A stretch of 42,269 nt of DNA from a candidate division WWE3 bacterium (GTDB lineage Bacteria > Patescibacteriota > WWE3 > 2-01-FULL-39-13). This document shows positions 7,319 through 15,359 of the stretch, one piece after another. The notes below the pieces were generated by a model. It worked only from the letters and a program-made list of their open reading frames with translations, had not been told where the DNA came from and made no database searches. The stretch lies in assembly GCA_943354835.1 (NCBI GenBank), contig CALRDH010000002.1:1-42269 (forward strand), read 5' to 3'. Both the position numbers and the translations under genes were made by a program. Numbering within the stretch: position 1 is the first letter of the stretch; each line of letters opens with the position of its first letter.

Positions 7319-9139
7319 TTAAGTCCTTTTAAACATTTTAGACAGCTCTTTTAATGTTATCTCAACTTTAACTGGTCTTCCATGTGGACATGTATATTGT
7401 ATTTCAGTGTCTCCAAGCTGGTCAATTAGGGCCGCTGCTTCTTCATTTGGGATGTTGTCTCCTGCTTTATATGCCATACGGCAAGATAAATAAGTTAAGA
7501 TTTTTTCTGTTTTATTATCTGCTGATTTTATTTCCTTATCGTTTTCCAAATCTTCTAAAATTTCGTGAAAAATGTTTTTTATATTCTTTGCCGCCATTGA
7601 TGCTGGAACTTGAGTAATTTTATATGCATTTGGGCCGAATTCCTCTAATTCTATCCCTTGAGCTTTTAAGTCTTCAATAAATTCTTCAAGCGTTACAGCT
7701 TCTTTTGCGGAAAGATTAATAACTACTGGCTGTAAAAGTTTCTGAACAGATTCATCTTTATTAATTTCTGCGTTCTTATTTTTTAATTTTTCGTAAAGAA
7801 TTCGTTCATGAACTGCATGCTGATCATAAATCATAATTCCGGATTCTGTTTCTGTTACTAAATACAGATTATGGAATTGATATACTTTTCGATTTGAAAA
7901 ATTGTTAAATGGTTTTGGGGCGCCGTTTCCGCCTGGCATATCGTCAAATGGTGAATCCCAGAACGAATTTGCGGGCTTTTGTGGAGCCATTGCGGACGCA
8001 ACCGGTCTTGCAAAAGGCCTTGGCATCGGCGCAGATGGAAAAGGTCTAGGTTGTGCTGGCGAATTAAAACCACCAAATGGTGAACTCATTGGATTTGGCG
8101 CAAATGGATCGTTAAAGCCTGAAGGAGAACCTGAAGAACCTGGCACGAGATTTGTTCTATCAAGTGCTGCTTTAACGGCAGATTTTACAGAAGTGAAAAT
8201 TAACTGCTCATTACTGAATTTAACTTCTTCTTTTCTTGGATGAACATTTACATCAACTATATTTGGTTGAACATCTATAAATAAAACATATGGCGGATAA
8301 GTATTTTTTGGAATTAGACTGCTATATGCATCCTTAACTGCAAAAGCAATGGATTTATTTTCAATTGCTCTTTTATTTACAAAAATCATTTGAAATTTTC
8401 TTCGTTCAGAAGCAAGTTCTGGTTTTCCTGTGAAACCATAAATCTCAACATGAGGATGCTCGAAGAATATTGGAATTAACTTATCATTAACGTCGTTTCC
8501 TAAAATTGCTCTTACGCGGTCTTCTATTAAATGATCTTTTGGCAATGAATAAATTGTTTTGTCATTATTAATAAGAGTTAAACCGATTTTAGGATTTGCA
8601 ATCGCGTGAGCCTCGACAATATCTAAAATAGCCTTGTATTCTGATTGGCTTGATTTTATAAATTCTTTTCTGGCTGGGATATTGTAAAACAAGTCTTCAA
8701 CTGTAACTGTTGTTCCTGCCGGGGAGCCTGTCTCCGTGATGCCGATTACATTTCCACCTTCGATTTTTATTTCATTGCCTAAATCGTCTCCAGACATTCT
8801 AGATTTTAAAGTGACTTTTGAGACAGATGCGATACTCGAAAGTGCCTCGCCACGGAATCCATAACTTTTTATATTCAAAAGATCATCGGTTTGATTTATT
8901 TTGCTCGTAGCATGAGATTTAAATGCAAGTTCAACATCTGCCTTGTCCATGCCAGTACCGTTATCTGTGACACGAATTTTTTTCATTCCGCCGTCTTCGA
9001 TTTCGACCGTGATTTGATTTGCGGCGCAGTCATAGGCATTATCCAAAAGTTCCTTGACTACAGAAGCTGGTCTTTCAACAACCTCTCCTGCTGCAATTTT
9101 ATTTACTAAATCTTCAGGTAAAATATGGATTTTTGACAT
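7319..9139 (-). CDS. mutL: DNA mismatch repair endonuclease MutL
   Basis: 606 residues. The N-terminal GHKL ATPase shows KIAAGEVVERPASVVKELLD, DNGTGM and TSKI..YGFRGEALSSI. A Pro/Gly/Phe-rich linker (about 345-415) follows. The C-terminal dimerisation domain carries the metal-dependent nuclease motif DQHAVHERILYE near residue 438, plus CPHGRP near the end. MutL therefore probably nicks DNA itself, as expected for bacteria without MutH. It works with MutS, encoded 3.7 kb away in a different operon. A TGATACAAT extended -10 lies 28 bases upstream. It heads the mutL / DUF5665 / glycosidase / rdgB group. Confidence 0.97.
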   Translation of the reverse strand: MSKIHILPEDLVNKIAAGEVVERPASVVKELLDNAYDCAANQITVEIEDGGMKKIRVTDNGTGMDKADVELAFKSHATSKINQTDDLLNIKSYGFRGEALSSIASVSKVTLKSRMSGDDLGNEIKIEGGNVIGITETGSPAGTTVTVEDLFYNIPARKEFIKSSQSEYKAILDIVEAHAIANPKIGLTLINNDKTIYSLPKDHLIEDRVRAILGNDVNDKLIPIFFEHPHVEIYGFTGKPELASERRKFQMIFVNKRAIENKSIAFAVKDAYSSLIPKNTYPPYVLFIDVQPNIVDVNVHPRKEEVKFSNEQLIFTSVKSAVKAALDRTNLVPGSSGSPSGFNDPFAPNPMSSPFGGFNSPAQPRPFPSAPMPRPFARPVASAMAPQKPANSFWDSPFDDMPGGNGAPKPFNNFSNRKVYQFHNLYLVTETESGIMIYDQHAVHERILYEKLKNKNAEINKDESVQKLLQPVVINLSAKEAVTLEEFIEDLKAQGIELEEFGPNAYKITQVPASMAAKNIKNIFHEILEDLENDKEIKSADNKTEKILTYLSCRMAYKAGDNIPNEEAAALIDQLGDTEIQYTCPHGRPVKVEITLKELSKMFKRT

Positions 9140-9167
9140 AGACTAAATTCTCACTTTCCTTATTCGA

Positions 9168-9173
9168 ATTGTA
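9168..9173 (-). promoter_or_regulatory. Extended -10 box of mutL
   Basis: The minus strand reads TGA-TACAAT with a 28-base leader to the mutL ATG. Just upstream, between 9180 and 9192, GTGG and CCAC arms form a small hairpin. The rest of 9140-9238 shows nothing recognisable. Confidence 0.4.
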
Positions 9174-9238
9174 TCATGTGGTATTCGCCACTTTTAGAGA
9201 CAGTGACTTGTAGTTTAGCAAAAATAAATCAACTAATT

Positions 9239-9880
9239 TTAAAATAATTTTGTAATTATAGAAGTAACGATTCCCCCTAGTATTGCTGATATAACCACTA
9301 AAATAATTTGATCCTTGTTTCTTTGTATGAAATTTTGTCTATCATTTTGAAAAACAAAACTAACAATAGAATATCTATAAAATCTTATATAGTGAACGAT
9401 TGCCAGGTAAGGAAGACATAATAATGTTATGGTTATTGAAATCGACTTTTCTGTTGTACTTAGTACGTCTTTGTATGATATTAGATTGAGCAACATGACA
9501 AATAATAGAAAAATGATAGGGGTGGAGACTCTAATAAACCAAAGTAAAATGGGTCTTTCTCTTTTTTCTATAACGTTTGAGATCTTTGTTAATGCTCCTA
9601 CCGTGATAAGATTTTGGCTTTCAAATGTGTAGATTTCTGCTATAGAGTGGGATAAATCTACGTAGATGGATGGTAAAAAAGTTTGAATTGTCAATTCTGT
9701 TGTGTCTGTTGTGTCTTTGGGAATTGATTCGACCGTTTCGTATTCGTATTCTTTTGTTTCAAGTGTATATTTACTTGGTTTTAAATCGTTTTTGATTATG
9801 TCTTCTATCTCAACTAAGTCATCTCGAAATAATCTTGGCATCTTAAATTTTCTGCTTAATTTTTGAGATTTCTTTTTCAT
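9239..9880 (-). CDS. Unknown three-helix membrane protein coupled to dinD copy 2
   Basis: 213 residues. A basic start (MKKKSQKLSRKFK) is followed by a soluble domain of about 90 residues beginning MPRLFRDDLVEIEDIIK, with an acidic tract. Three hydrophobic segments follow at about 110-134, 146-165 and 190-212. Its ATG overlaps the dinD copy 2 stop as ATGA, so the two are translationally coupled. I do not recognise the family. The layout, a soluble sensor-like domain plus a C-terminal membrane bundle, resembles membrane effectors partnered with regulators, but that comparison is only structural. Downstream it is followed by mutL, which has its own promoter. Confidence 0.75.
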   Translation of the reverse strand: MKKKSQKLSRKFKMPRLFRDDLVEIEDIIKNDLKPSKYTLETKEYEYETVESIPKDTTDTTELTIQTFLPSIYVDLSHSIAEIYTFESQNLITVGALTKISNVIEKRERPILLWFIRVSTPIIFLLFVMLLNLISYKDVLSTTEKSISITITLLCLPYLAIVHYIRFYRYSIVSFVFQNDRQNFIQRNKDQIILVVISAILGGIVTSIITKLF

Positions 9881-10728
9881 TTATTGTGTAAATTTTTTTG
9901 ATCGTTATTTTGCAGGCTTTTGGCATTTTGATCAGTTATTACATTTTTACCAGTTTTGTTTTCGATTTCTTTTCTCGCATTTCCGGCTATTGTGCCTCCT
10001 TCGCGAGCTACTTTTTTATTGTCATTAAAAGTTTCCGGTTTTTTTACCTTAGAAATTTCTGTTGTGGAAGTTTCTGCTAGCATATTTAAAACAATTTCTA
10101 GGTTAGTCATATTATCGCGCAAATTTTCTTTCTTTAGATTTTTAAATTTTTTGTAGTCTTTTGTTTTCATTCCTGCCCAAGCGAAGGATATCTCGTCTGT
10201 TAAAATCGCGAATTCGTCTGCTGATTTTATACCCCTTTCATTCCATTCATTTGTTAAATCTTTTCTTATTTCAATGCTTTTTAATCTCAAATTTACCCAG
10301 TTCTTGGAATATCCTTTTTTGAGGTATGTTTCCATCGCTCTTTGAATTGCTTTTTCTGGGTCTTCTGTTTCTTCCACTCTTTCATATCCAACCCTTGCCA
10401 GCCAAAGCTTAAATGGTTCAGCATTTGGCGATGGAATTGATTGGATGATGCGAAACATAACTTCAGTATTGGCAACGTCAGTTAGTCGCATTTTGCCATC
10501 TGGAGCTATCATTTTCAAACCGTGACATTTTGTCACGGTTTCGTTTCCGCCTTCTTTAAGAAGCCTTTCTTTTAGTTTTCGCCAATACGCTACTGGATCG
10601 ACACTTTTAGTTAGAATTGCAATTACATCAGAAACTGAAAAATACCATAGTTCATTTTCATCGTCCCAGTGACGGCGAATTTGTTTACCATCAAATATTG
10701 CTATTGTTTTATTTATTACTTTTTCCAT
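9877..10728 (-). CDS. dinD: DNA-damage-inducible protein D family (BRO-N), copy 2
   Basis: 283 residues. BRO-N domain at about 8-115 (IRRHWDDENELWYFSVSDVI, then RIIQSIPSPNAEPFKLWLAR), followed by the same helical C-terminal half as copy 1, ending in an extra Asn/Lys-rich tail. From the BRO-N core onward it is nearly colinear with copy 1; the most divergent stretch is around residues 45-75, where its palindrome lies. It is transcribed away from dinB, 61 bases downstream of dinB, and overlaps the membrane-protein gene by four bases. Its -10 box TATAAT at 10755-10760 leaves a leader of about 20 bases. Confidence 0.85.
   Translation of the reverse strand: MEKVINKTIAIFDGKQIRRHWDDENELWYFSVSDVIAILTKSVDPVAYWRKLKERLLKEGGNETVTKCHGLKMIAPDGKMRLTDVANTEVMFRIIQSIPSPNAEPFKLWLARVGYERVEETEDPEKAIQRAMETYLKKGYSKNWVNLRLKSIEIRKDLTNEWNERGIKSADEFAILTDEISFAWAGMKTKDYKKFKNLKKENLRDNMTNLEIVLNMLAETSTTEISKVKKPETFNDNKKVAREGGTIAGNARKEIENKTGKNVITDQNAKSLQNNDQKNLHNK
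10517..10541. repeat. Perfect inverted repeat in dinD copy 2, centred on codon 67
   Basis: Arms AAACCGTGACA (10517-10527) and TGTCACGGTTT (10531-10541) are exact over 11 bases with a 3-base centre. The central base, 10529, is the middle of codon 67, ten residues before the Asp of DGK. The encoded peptide is ETVTKCHGL. Confidence 0.92.
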
Positions 10729-10748
10729 AATAATTATTTTTAATAACT

Positions 10749-10760
10749 TACTGCATTATA
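10749..10760 (-). promoter_or_regulatory. -10 region of dinD copy 2, shared with copy 3
   Basis: The plus strand reads TACTGCATTATA. The homologous place before dinD copy 3 reads TACTGTATTATA (18266-18277), 11 of 12 identical. Both contain TATAAT on the gene strand. It may be promoter plus operator. Confidence 0.45.
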
Positions 10761-10789
10761 ATTCTTTTGACCTTTTATATAAATCTTTT

Positions 10790-12034
10790 TTATCTTCCAA
10801 AAGAGATCCTGTCTGGGATTGTATTTTCTTTTAAGGATGCGGGCTTTATTGTGAATGCTCCATATTTTGAGTTTATTTTGTCGATTATTTGTGTCAGTTT
10901 CTGTTCCTTTATTGTGTCAGAGAATAAATCGAGTTGGGTTCCTGTTGCCTTTTTTATGTTCAAACAATATATCTCGAGTCTGCGGGCCGATTCTTTATAA
11001 GGGTTTTTTGCATATATTGAAAGTGCTGATTTATAAATGTCTATAGAATCGGATATGTCTTTTGTCGAATTTATTGTGTCGTGCCAGTATTTATGATTCG
11101 CGAATTTTATACCAATACCAATTGTGTTTGTTGTATAACCTTCGGCTCGAAGTCTTTGGCCTGCCTTCTCGATTAACTTTTGAAGAACTATAGTTATTTC
11201 TGTCTTTTGTGAAACTGTGTGAAGTGGAGTTGGTAAAACATATGATTGGCTGAATGATCCTCTTTTAGTTTGGAAATCGTCGATTTCGTGTCCGTGAAGA
11301 CGGAGTACCCAATAGTAGGAGGAGATGGATTTGAAGGCGGCGCCGATTGTAATCGGCGCCGCCTCATAAAAATCCAAAACATTAAAAATTCCAACTTGAT
11401 TAAGTCTTATTTCGTTATTTTTTCCGATTCCGTGAAGATCTGAAAGTTTAAGTTTTCTGTAAACCTCCATAAAATTATTTTTATCAATTTGCACAAGTCC
11501 ATCTGGTTTTATAATTCCAGCCGCGGTTTTTGCCAAAAACCTGTTTGAACCGATTCCGATTGAAACGCTAATCCACTCGCCTATTTCAGACCTTATACGT
11601 TTTTTTATTTCATTCGCGATTTTTATAAGTCCAACATTCATTGAAGGATAATTTTTTAAATGTAAAACAAACTCATCGATGGACTTTGGCTCTATATGAT
11701 CTGTATACCTATCTAGAAGTTTTCGCATTTTTGAATGAACCAGCCTATATTTTGGCGGATCGGCTTCAAGCGTAATTAAATCGGGAAAGATTTTTTTGGC
11801 TTCAAAAACTCGCATGCCTGTTTTTATCCCGACTTTTTTAGCTTCTATAGACGGAGCAAGAATGCATCCTGCTGGTATATTATTTGCGCAAACCGCAATT
11901 TCTTTTCCTCTTAAACTTGGATTATATTGTTGCTCGATTGTTGCAAAGCACGAATTAATATCCACGTGCATTACGCTTGGAATCTCATTATTAAAGGCTA
12001 TATTTTTAAGATCCTGAATTATCACGTTTGACAT
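10790..12034 (-). CDS. dinB: Y-family DNA polymerase IV (DinB)
   Basis: Low-fidelity polymerase that copies past lesions. From the chosen start it is 414 residues. Palm residues are seen in MHVDINSCFATIEQQ (first metal Asp) and SIDEF (catalytic Asp-Glu). GSNRFLAKTAAG and the helix-hairpin-helix LHGIGKNNEIRLNQVGI follow, then a little-finger domain. The open frame runs to an ATG at 12124, but those 30 codons are translated REP repeat. The ATG at 12034 has TATATT exactly six bases upstream and begins just before the conserved core, so it is preferred. A 14-base-arm GC hairpin lies within the gene. Likely LexA-controlled in this setting. Confidence 0.93.
   Translation of the reverse strand: MSNVIIQDLKNIAFNNEIPSVMHVDINSCFATIEQQYNPSLRGKEIAVCANNIPAGCILAPSIEAKKVGIKTGMRVFEAKKIFPDLITLEADPPKYRLVHSKMRKLLDRYTDHIEPKSIDEFVLHLKNYPSMNVGLIKIANEIKKRIRSEIGEWISVSIGIGSNRFLAKTAAGIIKPDGLVQIDKNNFMEVYRKLKLSDLHGIGKNNEIRLNQVGIFNVLDFYEAAPITIGAAFKSISSYYWVLRLHGHEIDDFQTKRGSFSQSYVLPTPLHTVSQKTEITIVLQKLIEKAGQRLRAEGYTTNTIGIGIKFANHKYWHDTINSTKDISDSIDIYKSALSIYAKNPYKESARRLEIYCLNIKKATGTQLDLFSDTIKEQKLTQIIDKINSKYGAFTIKPASLKENTIPDRISFGR
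11335..11364. repeat. GC-rich perfect inverted repeat inside dinB
   Basis: Arms AGGCGGCGCCGATT (11335-11348) and AATCGGCGCCGCCT (11351-11364) are exact complements with a 2-base loop. It encodes EAAPITIGAA in the stretch after the helix-hairpin-helix. Confidence 0.92.
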
Positions 12035-12040
12035 GACCTG

Positions 12041-12046
12041 AATATA
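12041..12046 (-). promoter_or_regulatory. -10 box of dinB (leaderless type)
   Basis: TATATT on the minus strand, then six bases, then the ATG at 12034. It supports the shorter dinB start. The 9-mer TTCGGGTAA lies just upstream at 12060-12068 and also occurs between uvrB and lexA. Confidence 0.5.
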
Positions 12047-12070
12047 CATTCGAATGCTCTTCGGGTAAAG

Positions 12071-12110
12071 TGCGGGTCGGGTCAGGCCCGTCAAGGCCAG
12101 GCCCTCTTGA
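12071..12110 (-). repeat. REP-like GC-rich element upstream of dinB
   Basis: Contains GGCCAGGCCC (12095-12104), the same 10-mer (in either orientation) found in the three elements at 35.3-36.4 kb. The minus strand reads GGGCCTGGCC, TTGAC, GGGCCTGACC, matching the R1 layout with substitutions. GTCAAG and CTTGAC arms give a further small inverted repeat. The element is very GC-rich compared with its surroundings. Confidence 0.7.
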
Positions 12111-12130
12111 CATGATAAAGACATAAGCGA

Positions 12131-12136
12131 GATACT
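12131..12136 (+). promoter_or_regulatory. -10 box of the SIMPL gene (leaderless type)
   Basis: GATACT followed by exactly six bases and the ATG at 12143. Confidence 0.45.
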
Positions 12137-12142
12137 GGTTGC

Positions 12143-12883
12143 ATGAATATAAATATAGGTAAAATCCTAACCGCTCCGCTTTTGTATATTTTGGTTTTAG
12201 TCGTTGGTGGTGGATATTGGTATACCAATTACATCTCAATGAAAAGTAATACTGTTAGTGTTTCTGGGTATGCTGATACTAGTGTAAAAAATCAGGTTGC
12301 TTCATTTTCCGCAGGAGTTTCCGCCGTAAATGATAAAAAGGAAATTGCGGTTAAAGAAGTAAACGATAAGGTTGATAGTATAACCAATGCAGTAAAACTT
12401 TTTGGGGTTCCGGCTGAAGATATAAAGACTGAAAGTATTAGTGTTTATCAGCAACAGGATTCTTACTATGATTACAAAGAAGATGGTTCATCTGTACAAA
12501 AAAGTAGACCTGGACAATGGAATATTTCAAATTCTATAACTATAAAATTAAGAGATGTTGAAAAGACTTCAAAGTTGGTTGATTTATTGACTGCTAGTGG
12601 AGCCACAAATGTATACGGTCCAAATTTCACAGTTAGTGATGTTTCAGAAACCGAAAATAGTTTAGTCGGACTCGCAATTGAAAACGCAAAAGCAAAAGCT
12701 ACAGAAATCGCAAATAAAAGTGGGAGAAAATTAGGAAGGATTTTAAGTATTGATGAAACGTCATCTGGATCATCGTATTACCCAATGTATGATCGCGCTC
12801 AGGGTGGCGGTGGAGGAGCTCCATCTGAAGCAGGAACAAGCCAAGTTTCTAAGACTTTATTCGTAGTATTTGAATTAAAATAA
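12143..12883 (+). CDS. SIMPL domain protein, membrane-anchored
   Basis: 246 residues. An N-terminal transmembrane or signal-anchor helix (about 10-28) is followed by a SIMPL (DUF541) domain: VSVSGYADTSVKNQVASFSAGV, repeated beta-alpha units, and ENAKAKATEIANKSGRKLGRI, the family's most recognisable segment. A Gly-rich loop precedes the last strand TLFVVFELK. SIMPL proteins are envelope proteins of poorly defined function, some linked to oxidative stress. The gene faces mutS and their ends overlap by nine bases. It diverges from dinB; the intervening segment carries the REP-like element. Confidence 0.85.
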   Translation: MNINIGKILTAPLLYILVLVVGGGYWYTNYISMKSNTVSVSGYADTSVKNQVASFSAGVSAVNDKKEIAVKEVNDKVDSITNAVKLFGVPAEDIKTESISVYQQQDSYYDYKEDGSSVQKSRPGQWNISNSITIKLRDVEKTSKLVDLLTASGATNVYGPNFTVSDVSETENSLVGLAIENAKAKATEIANKSGRKLGRILSIDETSSGSSYYPMYDRAQGGGGGAPSEAGTSQVSKTLFVVFELK

Positions 12884-15358
12884 ACCTTCAATTTTTAATT
12901 GTGGGTTTGAGTTTTGATTAAGTAGCTCTTTGGCTCGCAGGATAACTTCATCAGGAATTCCGGCGAGCCGTGCTACCTCGATCCCATAACTTTTATCTGT
13001 TCCGCCTTTTTCAACTTTGTGTAGGAATTTAATATCTTTGCCTTCTGAAATAGCTTTTATATGATAGTTTCTAAGTGATTTTAACTTTTGATCTAAAGTT
13101 ATTAGTTCATGGAAATGTGTTGCGAATAGTGTTTTTGCTTTTATCTTGTTGTGTATAAATTCTATAACTGATTTTGCAATACTAAGGCCATCTGTTGTAC
13201 TTGTTCCACGGCCCACTTCGTCTAAAATTATTAATGAATTTTGCGTTGCATTGTTTAGAATTTTCGCGGTTTCAATCATTTCCACCATAAATGTGCTTAG
13301 GCCTTGAGCGATTGCATCCCCTGCTCCGATTCTTGTGAATATTCCGTCAACTATGGAAACATCTGCTTTTGCTGATGGAACAAATGAACCAGCCTGAGCC
13401 ATTATTTGAATCAAAGCGATTTGTCTTATGTATGTTGATTTGCCGGACATGTTTGGTCCGGTTATTAAATGTACGAATCCTTTTTTCGTAAATGTTGTTG
13501 AGTTTGGTGTAAATTCTGATCGCCCAATTGATTTTTCGATTACAGGATGTCTGGCTTCTATAAGATTCGTATCAAAATATGATGAGTCAAATATGTTTGG
13601 CTTCACATAATCGTTTTCTATTGCGCAAACAGAAAAGCTTTGTAAGCAATCTATATTTCCAACTATTTGTGCGGCTTCTTGTATTGAAGGTGTAAATTCT
13701 AAAAGTTTTGTTAAAAGATTCTGAAATATTTCTAACTCGATTTTATTTATTTTTTCTTCGGCATTTAAGACGATATCTTCTCTATATTTAAGATCATCGG
13801 TAATATATCTTTCTGAGTTTACTAATGTCTGTTTTCGTATGTAGTGACTTGGAACATGAGCACTATTTGCCTTGCTTACTTCTATGTAATATCCGAAGAC
13901 TGAAGTGAAACCAACTTTAAGTGTTGATATGCCAGTTGATGTTTTTTCCAAACTTTCAAGTTTTGAAATCCAATCTTTGCTTTCCCTTATGCTTTCTTTT
14001 ATATCATCAAGTGTTTGGTCTATGTTTTCCTTTATCATTCCTCCAATATGTATAGACACAGGAGGTTCGTCTTTAATTGTTGTTTTAATTAGATCGATAA
14101 CGTTGTTAATAGAATTTTCATCATAATTTAATATTTCTTTAAAAATTTTATTATCGTTTATTACATCTATAAGTTTTGTAGTTAATAAAAGTGAATTTGA
14201 AAGTCCAATAAGATCTCTTGCGTTTGCTGTGTTTGTTCCAACTTTTGAGATTAGACGTTCAATGTCAGAGATGTGTTTTAGGTTCTCTTGTATTTTTTCT
14301 CTTGCGCTGTGGTTATTAAAAATATTTTCAACAATATCTAAACGATTTTTAATTTTTTCAATTTTTATAAGTGGATTTGTAATCCAGTTTTTCAAAAGTC
14401 TTCCACCCATGGCTGTTTTTGTTTTATCTATTGTATCTATAAGACTAAAACTATTTCCGGAACTTTCTCTTCGCCTATTCGAATAGAAAATTTCCAAATT
14501 ATTAATTGTTCCAAAATCTATTTGCATCGACTCACTTTTTGATTCGTTGCGAATTTTTTTAATATGAAATAATTTGTCTTTTTGTGTATACATTAAATAT
14601 TCCAAAAGGTTTTTTGTTACCTCGACTAAAGATGTGTCGTTTTCATCTACATTGAAAACTTCAAGAGATTTAATGTTAAAAAACTTTTTAATATAAGAAA
14701 TATTTTCAGAATGATTTCCGTTTGATTCAAGTGACTTTGAAATATTTGTTTTTATTGAATTTTTAATTTTTTTTAAAAAATCTGAATTGTTATATAAATC
14801 TTTGTTGAGGAGTATTTCGCTTGGATTTATATCTGCAATTTTTGAAGCTATATAAGTATCTTCGTTTATGGAATTAGAAGTTAGCGGGAGTTCCTTGATA
14901 ATAAAATCGCCTGTACTTATATCTGCATATGCTATGGATATTTGGTTTTTCTTTTTGTCGATGCCTATTGTTAGAATATAATTATTCGATTTGTTTTCAA
15001 GCATGTTTTCATCGACAATTGTTCCAGGAGTTACGACTCGGATTACATCTCTTTCGACAATTTCGCCAGATTCTTGCGTAGGTCCGATTTGTTCGCATAT
15101 CGCGACTTTGTATCCATTTTTTACTAGTTTAGAAATATAAGCGTCTGAAGCATGAAACGGAACGCCGCACATAGGTATTGCTCCATCTTTTCCTTTATGT
15201 CTTTTGGTAAGAGTTATGTCTAAAACTTTTGATCCGATTTCAGCATCTTCTAAAAACATTTCATAGAAATCTCCAAGTCGAAAGAATAATATGCAATCTG
15301 CGTATTGTTTTTTTATAGACGCATATTGTTTCATCATTGGAGTTTCGAAATGGCTCAT
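12875..15358 (-). CDS. mutS: DNA mismatch repair protein MutS
   Basis: Recognises mismatches and small loops and recruits MutL. 827 residues. The N-terminal mismatch-binding motif is intact (GDFYEMF, Phe31 and Glu33). Connector, lever and clamp domains follow. The ATPase has GPNMSGKST (near residue 635), the STFMVEM signature, DEVGRGTSTTDG and THFHEL, then a helix-turn-helix and a short C-terminus (NSNPQLKIEGLF). It starts one base after the solute-binding gene's stop, so it is the last gene of a four-gene operon with a holin-like protein and SecG. Confidence 0.98.
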   Translation of the reverse strand: MSHFETPMMKQYASIKKQYADCILFFRLGDFYEMFLEDAEIGSKVLDITLTKRHKGKDGAIPMCGVPFHASDAYISKLVKNGYKVAICEQIGPTQESGEIVERDVIRVVTPGTIVDENMLENKSNNYILTIGIDKKKNQISIAYADISTGDFIIKELPLTSNSINEDTYIASKIADINPSEILLNKDLYNNSDFLKKIKNSIKTNISKSLESNGNHSENISYIKKFFNIKSLEVFNVDENDTSLVEVTKNLLEYLMYTQKDKLFHIKKIRNESKSESMQIDFGTINNLEIFYSNRRRESSGNSFSLIDTIDKTKTAMGGRLLKNWITNPLIKIEKIKNRLDIVENIFNNHSAREKIQENLKHISDIERLISKVGTNTANARDLIGLSNSLLLTTKLIDVINDNKIFKEILNYDENSINNVIDLIKTTIKDEPPVSIHIGGMIKENIDQTLDDIKESIRESKDWISKLESLEKTSTGISTLKVGFTSVFGYYIEVSKANSAHVPSHYIRKQTLVNSERYITDDLKYREDIVLNAEEKINKIELEIFQNLLTKLLEFTPSIQEAAQIVGNIDCLQSFSVCAIENDYVKPNIFDSSYFDTNLIEARHPVIEKSIGRSEFTPNSTTFTKKGFVHLITGPNMSGKSTYIRQIALIQIMAQAGSFVPSAKADVSIVDGIFTRIGAGDAIAQGLSTFMVEMIETAKILNNATQNSLIILDEVGRGTSTTDGLSIAKSVIEFIHNKIKAKTLFATHFHELITLDQKLKSLRNYHIKAISEGKDIKFLHKVEKGGTDKSYGIEVARLAGIPDEVILRAKELLNQNSNPQLKIEGLF

Positions 15359-15359
15359 T

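Noticed and set aside
7902-8243. 113-codon Gly-rich open frame antisense to mutL
   Set aside because: It mirrors the Pro/Gly/Phe-rich linker of MutL.
12035-12124. N-terminal extension of dinB by 30 codons
   Set aside because: Those codons are translated REP-like repeat; the conserved core and a -10 box six bases upstream support the start at 12034.
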